Assembly (NCBI GenBank): GCA_020161065.1
Contig: JAIUPH010000013.1
Location: 1 to 64,000 of the forward strand
Direction of reading: 5' to 3'
DNA: 64,000 nt
Source of the DNA: Pseudomonadota bacterium
Lineage (GTDB): Bacteria; Pseudomonadota; Gammaproteobacteria; Burkholderiales; Burkholderiaceae_C
Part shown: positions 27,444 to 35,604 of the stretch, one piece after another
How positions within the stretch are numbered: the stretch's first letter is position 1
Layout: every line of letters begins with the position of its first letter
Made by a program: the position numbers and the translations under genes
Notes under the pieces: generated by a model
Told to the model about the DNA's origin: nothing
The model's input: the letters and a program-made list of their open reading frames with translations, nothing else
Database searches by the model: none

Positions 27444-28592
27444 TCAGGGGTTGGCGCCGCGCACCACGCCGGCGGCCAGCAGCGCGCGCAGCGCCTCGTC
27501 GGCGAAGCCCGCTTCGCGCAGCAGTTCCTCGCTGTGCTGGCCGGGCGCCGGCGCGCCGCGGCGCAGCGCGGCCGGCGTGCGCGACAGCCGCGGCGCCGGC
27601 GCCGGGTGGCGCACGCCGTCGAAGTCGGCGTAGGCCGCTCGCGCGCGCATCTGCGGGTGCCGCGGCGCCTCGTCGATGCTCAGCACCGGCGCCAGGCAGG
27701 CGTCGCGGCCGGCCGCGGCCTGCACCCATTCGTCGCGCGTGCGGGTGCGAAAGACGGCAGCGAAGCGCTCGCGCATCGCCGGCCATTGCGCGCGCTCGTT
27801 CTGCGGCGGCAGCGTGGCGGGGTCGATCTGCAGCACGGCCAGCAGCGCGGCGTAGAAGTGCGGCTCGATCGCGCCGACCGCGACGTGGCGGCCGTCCTTC
27901 GCGACATAACAGCCGTAGTAAGGGGCGCCGCCGTCGACCAGGTTGCTGGCGCGGCGGTCTTCCCACGCGCCTTCCTGCCGCATCGCCTGGAAGGCCGACA
28001 TCAGGTGGGTGACGCCGTCGACCATCGCCGCGTCGACCACCTGGCCCTGGCCCGAGCGGCGCGCTTCCAGCACGGCAGCGAGCACGCCCACCGCCAGGTA
28101 CATCGCGCCGCCGCCGAGGTCGGCCACCAGGTTGAGCGGAGGCGCCGGCGCCTCCGCGCTGCCGATGGCGTGCAGCGCGCCGGTCAGCGCCAGGTAGTTG
28201 ATGTCGTGCCCGGCCTCGGCGGCCAGCGGGCCGGCCTGGCCCCAGCCGGTCATGCGGCCGATCACCAGCTTCGGGTTGGCCGCCAGCAGCACGGCCGGCG
28301 CCAGGCCCAGGCGTTCCAGCACGCCGGGGCGGTAGCCCTCGGTCAGCACGTCGGCCCGGCGAACGAGCTGCAGCAGCGTCTGCACGCCTTCCGGCCGCTT
28401 CAGGTCGAGCGCCAGCGAACGCTTGTTGCGGTTGTAGAAGTCGAAACGCGGCGGCCGGTCGGGCGGCGGGCCGCCGATGCGGTCGATGCGCACCACGTCG
28501 GCGCCCAGGTCGGCCAGCAGCGCGCCGGCAAAAGGCGCGGGGCCGATGGCCCCCAGTTCCAGCACGCGCACGTCGGCCAGCGCTCCGCTCAT
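27444..28592 (-). CDS. Alpha-methylacyl-CoA racemase (CaiB/BaiF, type III CoA-transferase fold)
   Basis: Epimerises 2-methylacyl-CoA (R to S) so that acyl-CoA dehydrogenases can act. The 382 residues carry the AMACR signature GHDINYLALTGALHAIG with catalytic H129, then LVADLGGGAMY with D158, matching the His/Asp pair of the mycobacterial racemase; true CoA-transferases have a different active site. The ATG at 28592 overlaps the stop of the short upstream reading frame (ATGA). Its presence implies substrates with a methyl branch or ring carbon alpha to the carboxyl, such as isoprenoid or alicyclic acids. Confidence 0.93.
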   Translation of the reverse strand: MSGALADVRVLELGAIGPAPFAGALLADLGADVVRIDRIGGPPPDRPPRFDFYNRNKRSLALDLKRPEGVQTLLQLVRRADVLTEGYRPGVLERLGLAPAVLLAANPKLVIGRMTGWGQAGPLAAEAGHDINYLALTGALHAIGSAEAPAPPLNLVADLGGGAMYLAVGVLAAVLEARRSGQGQVVDAAMVDGVTHLMSAFQAMRQEGAWEDRRASNLVDGGAPYYGCYVAKDGRHVAVGAIEPHFYAALLAVLQIDPATLPPQNERAQWPAMRERFAAVFRTRTRDEWVQAAAGRDACLAPVLSIDEAPRHPQMRARAAYADFDGVRHPAPAPRLSRTPAALRRGAPAPGQHSEELLREAGFADEALRALLAAGVVRGANP

Positions 28593-28828
28593 CGCAAGGT
28601 CCTTCCGTTGTCGGCCCGCTCGACGAGCCAGGCCGGGGGTGAAAAACGATCGCCGTGGCGCGCCGCGAGCTGGCGTGCGACGCGCACGACTTCATCGAGA
28701 CCGAGGCCTTCCGCCCACCGCAGCACGCCGCCGCCGGGGAAGCCCAGGCCCAGGCGCGACGCGGCGTCGCCGTCGTCGGCATGGGCGATGCCCAGGCCCA
28801 TCAGCCCCGGGCCGGCAATGGCGATCAC
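28589..28828 (-). pseudogene. N-terminally truncated 3-hydroxyacyl-CoA dehydrogenase remnant
   Basis: 79 codons from a GTG. Residues ~25-79 (LGLGFPGGGVLRWAEGLGLDEVV...RFSPPAWLVERADNGRTL) match the end of the C-terminal domain of FadB/PaaC-type 3-hydroxyacyl-CoA dehydrogenases. The NAD-binding domain and catalytic His-Glu are absent, and a large GC hairpin lies just upstream, so the gene is broken. Its stop still overlaps the racemase start as ATGA, suggesting the racemase was once translationally coupled to a full dehydrogenase. It may survive because its translation feeds the racemase start. The first 24 residues are not recognised. Confidence 0.6.
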
Positions 28829-28840
28829 GTCAGCACCGTC

Positions 28841-28868
28841 CTCCCTCTCCCGCTGGCGGGAGAGGGAG
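28841..28868. terminator. Perfect 13-bp stem hairpin (REP-like or terminator)
   Basis: CTCCCTCTCCCGC - TG - GCGGGAGAGGGAG folds into a 13-bp stem. It lies just after the nitroreductase stop (28889, leftward) and before the truncated dehydrogenase remnant. There is no T-run, so termination would be non-canonical. Hairpins with the CTCTCCCGC/GCGGGAGAG arms are common intergenic elements in this bacterial group; a relative is at 35536-35568. Confidence 0.65.
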
Positions 28869-28888
28869 CCTGCCGTTGAACGGGCTGC

Positions 28889-29554
28889 TCAGTCACGGTG
28901 GAATCGAACCGCTTCGTCCAGCGCCACCCGCCCGGTGCGCGCCGCATTGGCCGCCACGGCCGCATCTTCGTAGCCGAAGGCGATGCCGAACATCAGCCGG
29001 TGCCGCTCGTCCAGCCCGAGGTGCCGGCGCACGATCGGCGCGTACAGCGCCAGCGCGCCTTGCGCGCAGCTGGCGATGCCGCGCGAGGTCAGCGCCAGCA
29101 TCAGCGTCTGCGCCCACATGCCGATGTCGGTGGCCTCGCGGGCGTCGAAGGGCTCCAGCATGAAGACGAAGACCGCGTGCGGCGCGTCGAAGGCGGCGTG
29201 GTTGCGCCAGTACGCGGCCTCGCGGCCGGCGCGGTCTTCGCGCGCGACGCCCATCGCGCCGTAGAGCCGGCGCGCGGCATCGACCTGGCGATCGCGGTAG
29301 ACGCCGGGGTAGCTGCCGTCGGCCGGCCAGTCGGGCGCGAACGGCTCGCTCGCCTGCGCCGCGCCGACCAGCGCCCGGCGCAAAGCCTGCAGCCGCGCGC
29401 CGCTGACCACGTGCGGCAGCCAGGGCTGGATGTTGCAGTTGGACGGCGCCCACTGCGCCAGCGCGAACACCTCGCGCAGCGTGGCTTCGGGCACCTCCGC
29501 CGGCAGGAAGCCGCGCACCGAGCGGCGGCGGCGGATCGCGTCGTCCAGCGTCAT
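28889..29554 (-). CDS. Nitroreductase family FMN protein
   Basis: 221-residue FMN-dependent oxidoreductase: RRSVRGFLPAEVP (FMN phosphate contacts) at the N-terminus, QWAPSNCNIQPW, and the C-terminal segment LTSRGIASCAQGALALYAPIVR with GIAFGYED. Family members reduce nitro groups, quinones or enones, and some (BluB/BadA-related groups) carry out other redox chemistry. The start overlaps the kinase stop (ATGA). Third gene of the ACAD-kinase-nitroreductase operon, so an enoyl reduction within the catabolic pathway is more likely than xenobiotic nitroreduction (inference). Confidence 0.88.
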   Translation of the reverse strand: MTLDDAIRRRRSVRGFLPAEVPEATLREVFALAQWAPSNCNIQPWLPHVVSGARLQALRRALVGAAQASEPFAPDWPADGSYPGVYRDRQVDAARRLYGAMGVAREDRAGREAAYWRNHAAFDAPHAVFVFMLEPFDAREATDIGMWAQTLMLALTSRGIASCAQGALALYAPIVRRHLGLDERHRLMFGIAFGYEDAAVAANAARTGRVALDEAVRFHRD

Positions 29555-30591
29555 GCCCTGCCCTCGGCCAAGGCCAGCCCGCGCCGCGCATAGGCCAGCG
29601 CCAGATGGCGGCCGACGCGCGCCGCGTCGGGCAGAAAGCCGTTGCCGCCCTCGCCGCGCACCGCGACGCCGGCCGAGCCCACGGCGCCGCGGAACATGGC
29701 GAACACCTGGTGGAAGGTCGTCATGCGCTCGGTCGACCCGGCCATCGCGTAATAACGCTCCAGGTAAGCGTCTTCTTCCGGGATGCCCAGCTCGGCCAGC
29801 GGCAGGCCCAGCAGGCCGCCGTTCTCGTCGGGCGCCATGCGCCAGGCCTGGCTGTTGAAGGCCACGTCGACGAGCGGATGGCCCAGCGTCGACAGCTCCC
29901 AATCCAGCACGCCGACGACGCGCGGCTCGCTGGCGTGGAACATGATGTTGCCGATGCGGAAGTCGCCATGGCACAGGGTCTGCAACGTGCTGTCGGGCAC
30001 GCGCTCGGCGAGCCAGGCGACCAGCCGGTCGAGCGCCGGGTTGTCGTCGTCGCCGCGGCGAAACCGCGCCCACTGCTCGCTCCAGCGCTTGAGCTGGCGC
30101 GCGAAGTAGTTGCCCGGCCGGCCATGGTCGGCCAGGCCGACGGCGGCCACGTCGACGCGGTGGATCGCCGCCATCGTGCGCAGCATGGCGTCGTACAGCG
30201 CCGCGCGCTCGGAGCTTGCCAGGCCGGGCGTCGCGAAGGCGTGGAAGACGCGGCCCTCCAGCTTCTCCATCAGGTAGAACGGCGTGCCCAGCACCGAGCG
30301 GTCGGCGCAGTAGTGCAGCGGCCGCGGCACCGGCACCGCGCCGCCGTGCAAGGCCTGCAGCACCTTGAACTCGCGGTCGATCGCGTGCGCCGAGGGCGCC
30401 AGCTCGCCGGCGGGCTGCTTGCGCAGCACGGCCTGCCAGTCACCACATCGCAGGAAAAAGGTGGGATTCGACATGCCGCCTTCGGTGCGGCGCAGTTGCA
30501 GGGCGCCGCGGCCCGCGCAACCGGCCTCGGCCAGGCCGTCCAGATAACCCGCCAGCCGAGCTGCATCGAAATCCAGGCCGCCCTCGTTCAT
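29551..30591 (-). CDS. APH-family phosphotransferase, second ACAD-linked kinase
   Basis: 346-residue kinase: nucleotide loop with SNPTFFLR and LRKQPAG, catalytic LCHGDFRIGNIMF, and metal-binding LDWELSTLGHPLVDVAF, the form typical of the ACAD10/11 kinase domain. It overlaps the upstream ACAD stop by one base (TGATG), fixing the ATG at 30591. Together with the pair at 24306-26502 this makes two independent ACAD-kinase modules. It probably phosphorylates a hydroxyacyl-CoA for dehydration; substrate unknown. Confidence 0.9.
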   Translation of the reverse strand: MNEGGLDFDAARLAGYLDGLAEAGCAGRGALQLRRTEGGMSNPTFFLRCGDWQAVLRKQPAGELAPSAHAIDREFKVLQALHGGAVPVPRPLHYCADRSVLGTPFYLMEKLEGRVFHAFATPGLASSERAALYDAMLRTMAAIHRVDVAAVGLADHGRPGNYFARQLKRWSEQWARFRRGDDDNPALDRLVAWLAERVPDSTLQTLCHGDFRIGNIMFHASEPRVVGVLDWELSTLGHPLVDVAFNSQAWRMAPDENGGLLGLPLAELGIPEEDAYLERYYAMAGSTERMTTFHQVFAMFRGAVGSAGVAVRGEGGNGFLPDAARVGRHLALAYARRGLALAEGRA

Positions 30592-31850
30592 CACGCCGTG
30601 GTCGTGTTGGCCTTCTTGCCGCTGAAGCCGAACAGGTATTGCGCGACGCGGCGCATCTGCACTTCCTCGGACCCCTCGGTGATGCGGTAGCGCCGATGGT
30701 GGCGGTAGATGTGCTCGAAGGGCATGTGGCGGCTGTAGCCGACGCCGCCGTGCACCTGCATCGCGCGGTCGGCCGCTTCGCAGACCAGGCGGTTCGCGCG
30801 GAAGTTGCAGATCGAGACCATGTCGCTGATCTCCAGCGGATCGCGCCGGTCCATTTCCCACGCGGTGCGGAAGAGGTAGTTGCGCACCATCTCGCATTCG
30901 GCGTACAGATCGACCAGCGGGAACTGGATCGCCTGCTTCTTCGACAGCGGCTCGCCGAAGGCCTTGCGTTCACGCGCGTAGGCCGCCGCGCGCTCGATGC
31001 AGTAGCGCGCCGCGCCGGCGCTGGCCGCGGCCTGGCGGATGCGGTTCTCGTGCACGAAGCGCTGCGCCACCATCAGGCCCTCGCCTTCGCGGTGCAGGAT
31101 CGCGCTGTCGGGCACGCGCACATCTTTAAGCGCCACTTCCGCGTGGTCGCTGGGCATGTTGAAGGTCCAGTGGTTGTAGAGCACCTCGTGCCCCGGCGCG
31201 TCGGTCGGCACGATGAAGGCGGTGATGCCCTTGGCATCGCCCGGCCGGCCCGAACTGCGCGCGAACACCAGGTTGCCGTGCGCTCGCGCCACCTGGCTGT
31301 TCCAGCGCTTCATGCCGTTGATGACCCAGTGCTCGCCGTCCTTCACCGCGGTGGTCTCCAGCCAGGTGGCGTCGCTGCCGTGGCCGGGCTCGGTGAGCGC
31401 AAAGCTCAGGTGCTGCTCGCCGCTGATGATGCCTTCGATGTAGGTCTTCTGCGCCGGCGTGCCGTAGGCGTCGAGCACCGGCACGATGGGGAAGTTGCCG
31501 ACGATCGACGACTCGTCCTGCAGGTCGTTGTGCAGCCCCAGGCCCTTGGCGGCGAGGTGCTCGCGGATCGCCGCGATCATCAGGTTGCTGGCGCCGCCGC
31601 CGCCGCGGATGGTCTTGGGCAGGCCCAGCCGCAGGTGGCCGGCCCGGTCGGCACGGCGCTCCATCTCGGCGATCAGCGCACGCCACTCGGCGCGCGGGCG
31701 GCCGTCGTTGGCCCAGTCGGTGCGCGCGTTCTCGCGCCGGTGGTCGAAGTACTGCGGATGCTCGCGCTCCAGCGGCTTGATCTCGCGGTCGATGAAGGCG
31801 TCGAGTTCGGCCAGCTTGGCGGTGATGTCGGCCGGCAGCGTGAAGTCCAT
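30591..31850 (-). CDS. Acyl-CoA dehydrogenase (ACAD10/11-like)
   Basis: 419-residue ACAD: LTEPGHGSDATWLETTA loop, KRWNSQVARAHG, RKAFGEPLSKKQAIQFPL, and the C-terminal ITEGSEEVQMRR block retaining the canonical catalytic Glu. It resembles the dehydrogenase domain of ACAD10/11 and is coupled to an APH kinase, as in those fusions. The ATG at 31850 (MDFTLPAD) is chosen for its AAAGGA ribosome site with 7-nt spacing; ATGs at 31859 and 31877 are alternatives, the last only 3 bp from the operator at 31881-31894. Confidence 0.92.
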   Translation of the reverse strand: MDFTLPADITAKLAELDAFIDREIKPLEREHPQYFDHRRENARTDWANDGRPRAEWRALIAEMERRADRAGHLRLGLPKTIRGGGGASNLMIAAIREHLAAKGLGLHNDLQDESSIVGNFPIVPVLDAYGTPAQKTYIEGIISGEQHLSFALTEPGHGSDATWLETTAVKDGEHWVINGMKRWNSQVARAHGNLVFARSSGRPGDAKGITAFIVPTDAPGHEVLYNHWTFNMPSDHAEVALKDVRVPDSAILHREGEGLMVAQRFVHENRIRQAAASAGAARYCIERAAAYARERKAFGEPLSKKQAIQFPLVDLYAECEMVRNYLFRTAWEMDRRDPLEISDMVSICNFRANRLVCEAADRAMQVHGGVGYSRHMPFEHIYRHHRRYRITEGSEEVQMRRVAQYLFGFSGKKANTTTA

Positions 31851-31880
31851 CGGGTCCATCCTTTCGTGATGACGCATACC

Positions 31881-31894
31881 GTACACGTGCGTAC
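31881..31894. promoter_or_regulatory. Operator-like palindrome, site 6
   Basis: GTACAC-GT-GCGTAC matches all 12 fixed positions of GTACRC-N2-GYGTAC. It lies 30 bp upstream of the ACAD start at 31850 and drives the leftward ACAD-kinase-nitroreductase unit. Confidence 0.8.
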
Positions 31895-31961
31895 GATGCG
31901 CGTCAATCGGCGCCTGCCCTGGCGGGGCACCGCAGCGCCGCGGCGCGGCGCGGCGACACGC

Positions 31962-32750
31962 TTACACCGGGATGCGCCCGTGCGGATGCGTGCTGCTGAC
32001 GCCGCCGTCCACTGCGTAGAGCTGGCCGGTGACGAAGGAGCTGTCGTCGCTGGCCAGGAAGGCGGCCATGCCGGCGATCTCGTGTGGCTGGCCGGCGCGC
32101 TGCAGCGGCGTCATGTGGCCGATGCGGCCTTCCTTGCCGCGCTCGCGCGCGTAGTCGAAGACCTTGCGCGTCATCTGCGTCTCCACCAGCCCCGGCAGGA
32201 TGCAGTTGACGCGCACGCCGCTGCCGCTGAAGGCGTTGGCCGCCGTTTGCGTCAGGCTGTTGACCGCGGCCTTGGCCGCGCTGTACGAGATGGCGCCGGC
32301 GTTGGCGCGCAGCGACGCGGCCGACGAGACGAGGATGATCGAGCCGCGCTGCTGCTCCACCATCACGCGGCCGGCGTGCTTGACGGCCAGCATGCTGCTG
32401 ATCGCGTTGTCGCGCCAGACGGTCAGCCACTCGTCGACCGTCTGCTCCAGGATGCCGGCGTTGGTGCCCGGCGAGCCGGCGCTGGCCAGGAAGACGTCGA
32501 CGCCGCCCAGCTCGGCGACGGCGCGCGCGACCACGGCCTCGATTTCGGCCTCCTGCGTGACGTCGGCCGTCATCGCCAGCGCGCGGCCGCCGGCGGCGCG
32601 GATGCGCTCGGCCGTCTCTTCGGTGTTGGCGGCGCGGCGGCCCACCACCAGCACCGCGGCGCCTTCCTGCGCGAAGCGCTCGGCGCTGGCGCGGCCGATG
32701 CCGCTGCCGCCGCCGGTGACGATGCAGCGCCGGCCTTCCAGTCGATTCAT
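31962..32750 (-). CDS. Short-chain dehydrogenase/reductase
   Basis: 262-residue SDR: TGGGSGIG, a VVGRRA turn (Arg after strand 2, suggesting NADP), LASAG instead of NNAG, serines in LVSSAASL, catalytic YSAAK, and an extended substrate loop after PGLVETQM. GAGGAACAT precedes the ATG at 32750. It follows another SDR gene by 13 bp; the two probably perform successive or stereochemically different hydroxyacyl oxidations. The last residues (STHPHGRIPV) extend past the standard tail. Confidence 0.88.
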   Translation of the reverse strand: MNRLEGRRCIVTGGGSGIGRASAERFAQEGAAVLVVGRRAANTEETAERIRAAGGRALAMTADVTQEAEIEAVVARAVAELGGVDVFLASAGSPGTNAGILEQTVDEWLTVWRDNAISSMLAVKHAGRVMVEQQRGSIILVSSAASLRANAGAISYSAAKAAVNSLTQTAANAFSGSGVRVNCILPGLVETQMTRKVFDYARERGKEGRIGHMTPLQRAGQPHEIAGMAAFLASDDSSFVTGQLYAVDGGVSSTHPHGRIPV

Positions 32751-32763
32751 ACGATGTTCCTCG

Positions 32764-33522
32764 TCATAGAGAGGATGTCGTCCAGCCGCCGTCCACCACC
32801 AGCTCCGCGCCGCTGACGTAAGCGCCGTCGCCACTGGCCAGAAAAGCCACTGCGCCGGCGATGTCGGCCGGCGCGCCGAAGCGGCCCAGCGGCATCGCCG
32901 CCTCGCGCGTGGCCAGCGTCGGCGCGTCGAACTGCGCTTTCGAGGCCTCGGTGCCCACCATGCCCGGCGACACCGCGTTGACGCGGATGCGGTCGGCCGC
33001 CAGCTCCACCGCGGCGGCGCGCGTCAGCCCCAGCACGCCGGCCTTCAACGCGGCGTAGGCGATGGCCTGCGTCACCGGCCGCGCGGCCGAGGTCGACGAC
33101 AGGTTGACCACCGCGCCGCCGCCCAGGCGCCGCATCTGCGGCGCCGCGGCCTGCAGCGTCCACATCATGCCCTTAAGGCCGACGGCCAGCGTGCGGTCGA
33201 CCATCGCCTCGTCGGTGTCGGCCAGCGGCGCGAAGCGCGCCCACACCGCGTTGTTGACGAGCACGGCCACCGGCGCGCCGAAGTGCGCCTCGACCGTCGC
33301 CATCGCCGCCGCCACCGCGGCGCGGTCGGCCACGTCGCAGACGAAGGGCTGCACGTCCAGCCCCTGCGCCTGCAGCGCGGCCACGGCCGGCAGCAGCCGG
33401 CGTTCGCTGACGTCCCAGGCGGCGACGCGGCCGCCCTCGGCCGCCAGCCGCGCGGCGATGGCCTCGCCGATGCCGCGCGCGGCGCCGGTGACGACGCAGA
33501 CCCGGCCTTCGAAGCGGCGCAT
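32764..33522 (-). CDS. Short-chain dehydrogenase/reductase
   Basis: 252-residue SDR: TGAARGIG, WDVSERR, NNAVWARF at the NNAG position, LSSTSAARP, catalytic YAALK, PGMVGTEA, and the tail VVDGGWTTSSL. The ATG at 33522 has a GAAGGGGG ribosome site. First gene of a two-SDR leftward operon; an operator-like palindrome begins 15 bp upstream, and the divergent MDR/hydratase operon has its own operator. Confidence 0.9.
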   Translation of the reverse strand: MRRFEGRVCVVTGAARGIGEAIAARLAAEGGRVAAWDVSERRLLPAVAALQAQGLDVQPFVCDVADRAAVAAAMATVEAHFGAPVAVLVNNAVWARFAPLADTDEAMVDRTLAVGLKGMMWTLQAAAPQMRRLGGGAVVNLSSTSAARPVTQAIAYAALKAGVLGLTRAAAVELAADRIRVNAVSPGMVGTEASKAQFDAPTLATREAAMPLGRFGAPADIAGAVAFLASGDGAYVSGAELVVDGGWTTSSL

Positions 33523-33537
33523 GCGCGCACCCCCTTC

Positions 33538-33551
33538 GTTCACTACCGTAC
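33538..33551. promoter_or_regulatory. Operator-like palindrome, site 7
   Basis: GTTCAC-TA-CCGTAC, 10 of 12 matches to GTACRC-N2-GYGTAC, 15 bp upstream of the SDR start at 33522. It shares the divergent gap with site 8, whose first base is 69 bp to the right. Confidence 0.65.
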
Positions 33552-33606
33552 GACCTTCGATCATAGGCAGCCGCGGCGCCGCGCCGTTGAGGGTTTTCCT
33601 CAAGTC

Positions 33607-33620
33607 GTACACTGGTGTAC
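33607..33620. promoter_or_regulatory. Operator-like palindrome, site 8 (best palindrome)
   Basis: GTACAC-TG-GTGTAC matches all 12 fixed positions. The symmetry extends to 8-bp arms, TCGTACAC..GTGTACGA (33605-33622). It ends 20 bp upstream of the MDR start at 33641. A TTGAGG about 15 bp upstream of the internal TACACT could form a promoter overlapping the site (inference). Confidence 0.85.
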
Positions 33621-33640
33621 GACAGCTTAAGCTGTTCGCC

Positions 33641-34666
33641 ATGCAAGCAGCCGTACTCGAACGAAGAGGCCCCGCCGGCCTGGTGTTGCGCGATTTCCCG
33701 GTGCCGCAGCCGGCCGAAGGCGAAGCGCTGATCCGCGTGCACGCGGTCGGCCTCAACCGCGTGGACCTGTACATGCGCGACGTGGGCGTCGGCATCACCC
33801 ATGCCTTGCCGCAGGTGCAAGGCGTCGAAGGCGCCGGCATCGTGGCCCACGCGCCGCCGGGCAGCGGCCTGCGCGTGGGCCAGAAGGCGGTGCTGTACAG
33901 CGTGGCCTTTTGCGGCCGCTGCCGCTACTGCCTGGCCGGCGACCAGCCGCTGTGCCTGCACGCCAGCATCATCGGCGAGCATCGCCACGGCACCCTGGCC
34001 GAGTACGTGGCATTGCCGGCGCGCTGCGTGCTGCCGCTGCCCGACGACGCCGACCTGCAAGCCGCCGGCGCGCTGATGACCGGCCACCTGACGGCCTGGC
34101 GCATGCTGTTCGGCAAGCGGCCGCTGCGCATGGGCGAAACGCTGCTCGTCGTCGGCATCGGCGGCGGCGTGGCGGTGGCCACGCTGCAACTGGCGCTGCG
34201 CGCCGGGGCGCGCGTCATCGTCACCAGCAGCAGCGACGAGAAGATCGCCCGCGCCGTCGCGATGGGTGCCAATGCCGGCATCAACTACGGCCGCGAGAAG
34301 GTGGCCGAGCGCGTGCTGCAGCTCACCGGCGGCGAAGGCGTGGACATGGTGGTCGACAGCGTCGGCGAGAAAAGCTGGGCCGACTCGCTGCGCAGCCTGC
34401 GCCGCGGCGGGCGCATCGTCACCTGCGGCGCCACCACCGGCAGCAACCCACCGGTGGAACTGCAGCGGATGTTCATCCGCCAGCTGGAGGTCTACGGCTC
34501 CACCGGCGGCAGCATGGAAGAGTTTCGCCAGCTCGTCGCCTTGTTCGCGCAAGGCGCGTTGTCGCCGGTGATCGACAGCCGCTTTCCGCTCGCCCGCGTC
34601 AACGAAGCCTTCGGCCGCCTGCAGCGCGGCGAGCAGTTCGGCAAGGTGCTGGTGACGATTCCATGA
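33641..34666 (+). CDS. Zinc-type medium-chain dehydrogenase/reductase without catalytic-zinc ligands
   Basis: 341-residue MDR. The structural zinc knot is complete (C91, C94, C97, C105 in CGRCRYCLAGDQPLC). The catalytic-zinc Cys is replaced (AVGLNRVDLYMR) and the GHE motif reads GVEGAG, as in quinone-oxidoreductase/enoyl-reductase-type MDRs. The Rossmann GIGGGVA motif and TSSSDEK point to NADP. It therefore more likely reduces an enone or enoyl-CoA than oxidises an alcohol. ATG at 33641 with no strong ribosome site. Its stop overlaps the hydratase start (ATGA). Confidence 0.88.
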   Translation: MQAAVLERRGPAGLVLRDFPVPQPAEGEALIRVHAVGLNRVDLYMRDVGVGITHALPQVQGVEGAGIVAHAPPGSGLRVGQKAVLYSVAFCGRCRYCLAGDQPLCLHASIIGEHRHGTLAEYVALPARCVLPLPDDADLQAAGALMTGHLTAWRMLFGKRPLRMGETLLVVGIGGGVAVATLQLALRAGARVIVTSSSDEKIARAVAMGANAGINYGREKVAERVLQLTGGEGVDMVVDSVGEKSWADSLRSLRRGGRIVTCGATTGSNPPVELQRMFIRQLEVYGSTGGSMEEFRQLVALFAQGALSPVIDSRFPLARVNEAFGRLQRGEQFGKVLVTIP

Positions 34667-35517
34667 ACCTCGCCCACGTCAGCGCCCGCCCCTTCCCGCC
34701 GACCGAACAGGCCTGGGACGCGCGCGACAGCGTGCTCTACGCGCTGGCGCTGGGCTTCGGGCAGGACCCGCTCGACGAAGCCGAGCTGCCCTACGTCTAC
34801 GAAGGCCGCGGCGGCGTGCGCGCGGTACCGACGTTAGCCGCCACGCTGGCGTGGACGCCGTTCTGGCAGCACGACCCGGCCACCGGCATCGCCTGGGTGC
34901 GCATCGTGCACGGCGAGCAGCACATGCGCTGGCAGCGCCCGCTGCCGGCGCAGGGCCGCGTGGTCGGCCGCCACCGCCTGCTGGCGGTGGAGGACAAGGG
35001 CGCGGGCCGCGGCGCGCTGGTCCACTTCGAGACCATGCTCGAAGACGCCGCCGACGGCACGCCGCTGGCCAGCGTGCGCCAGGTGCAGTTCCTGCGCGGC
35101 GACGGCGGCTGCGGCGCCTGGGGCGAGGCGCCGCCGCCCGCCGCGGCGCTGGCGGACGGCCTGCGCCCGATCGAGAGCGTCGACTTCGCCACGCTGCCGC
35201 AGGCCGCGCTGCTGTACCGCCAGGCCAGCCGCGACCTGATGCCCATCCACGCCGACCCCGAGCTGGCGCGCCGCGCCGGCTTCGAACGGCCGATCTCGCA
35301 CGGCCTCAACACCCTGGGCCTGGCGATGCGCGCCATCCTGCGACGCCACGCGCCGGACGCGGTGCGCGCGCTGTCGGTGCGCTTCGCGGCGCCCGCGCTG
35401 CCGGGCGACACGGTGCGCGTGGAACTGTTCGAGGCGAGCGACGGCGTGTGCTTCAAAGCACACGCGCTGGAACGCAATGTGCCGCTGCTCGACCGCGGGC
35501 ATTGCGAGCTGGCTTGA
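34663..35517 (+). CDS. MaoC-like 2-enoyl-CoA hydratase 2 (double hotdog)
   Basis: 284-residue hydratase-2 homologue like the MFE-2 hydratase domain. The active-site motif reads YRQASRDLMPIHADPELA: catalytic Asp and His are in place, but the Asn of the usual D-x-N-P-x-H is Met. It continues GFERPISHGLNTLGLA as in the family. It would add water to trans-2-enoyl-CoA giving the R-hydroxyacyl-CoA, opposite to crotonases. Coupled to the MDR by ATGA. Followed by a GC hairpin, then a convergent crotonase gene. Confidence 0.88.
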   Translation: MNLAHVSARPFPPTEQAWDARDSVLYALALGFGQDPLDEAELPYVYEGRGGVRAVPTLAATLAWTPFWQHDPATGIAWVRIVHGEQHMRWQRPLPAQGRVVGRHRLLAVEDKGAGRGALVHFETMLEDAADGTPLASVRQVQFLRGDGGCGAWGEAPPPAAALADGLRPIESVDFATLPQAALLYRQASRDLMPIHADPELARRAGFERPISHGLNTLGLAMRAILRRHAPDAVRALSVRFAAPALPGDTVRVELFEASDGVCFKAHALERNVPLLDRGHCELA

Positions 35518-35535
35518 AGCCGGCATCTCTCCGGC

Positions 35536-35568
35536 GGGCCCCCTCTCCAGCACGCGGGAGAGGGGCCC
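35536..35568. terminator. GC hairpin between convergent genes
   Basis: GGGCCC(C)CTCTCC and GGAGAGGGGCCC pair over about 12 bp with one bulged base and an 8-nt loop (35549-35556). It sits between the rightward hydratase (stop 35517) and the leftward crotonase (stop 35605), where a bidirectional terminator is expected. No T-run. The CTCTCC arm is shared with the hairpin at 28841. Confidence 0.65.
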
Positions 35569-35604
35569 ACCGTTTCGCCTCGCGACGCCGGCGATCGACC
35601 GGCT

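Noticed and set aside
24306-30591. Aminoglycoside phosphotransferase resistance genes
   Set aside because: The fold is the same, but both genes are coupled to acyl-CoA dehydrogenases and carry ACAD10-type motifs.
28841-35568. Mobile element boundaries at the two large GC hairpins
   Set aside because: No transposase, no target-site duplication and no change in base composition; they look like ordinary REP-like or terminator elements.
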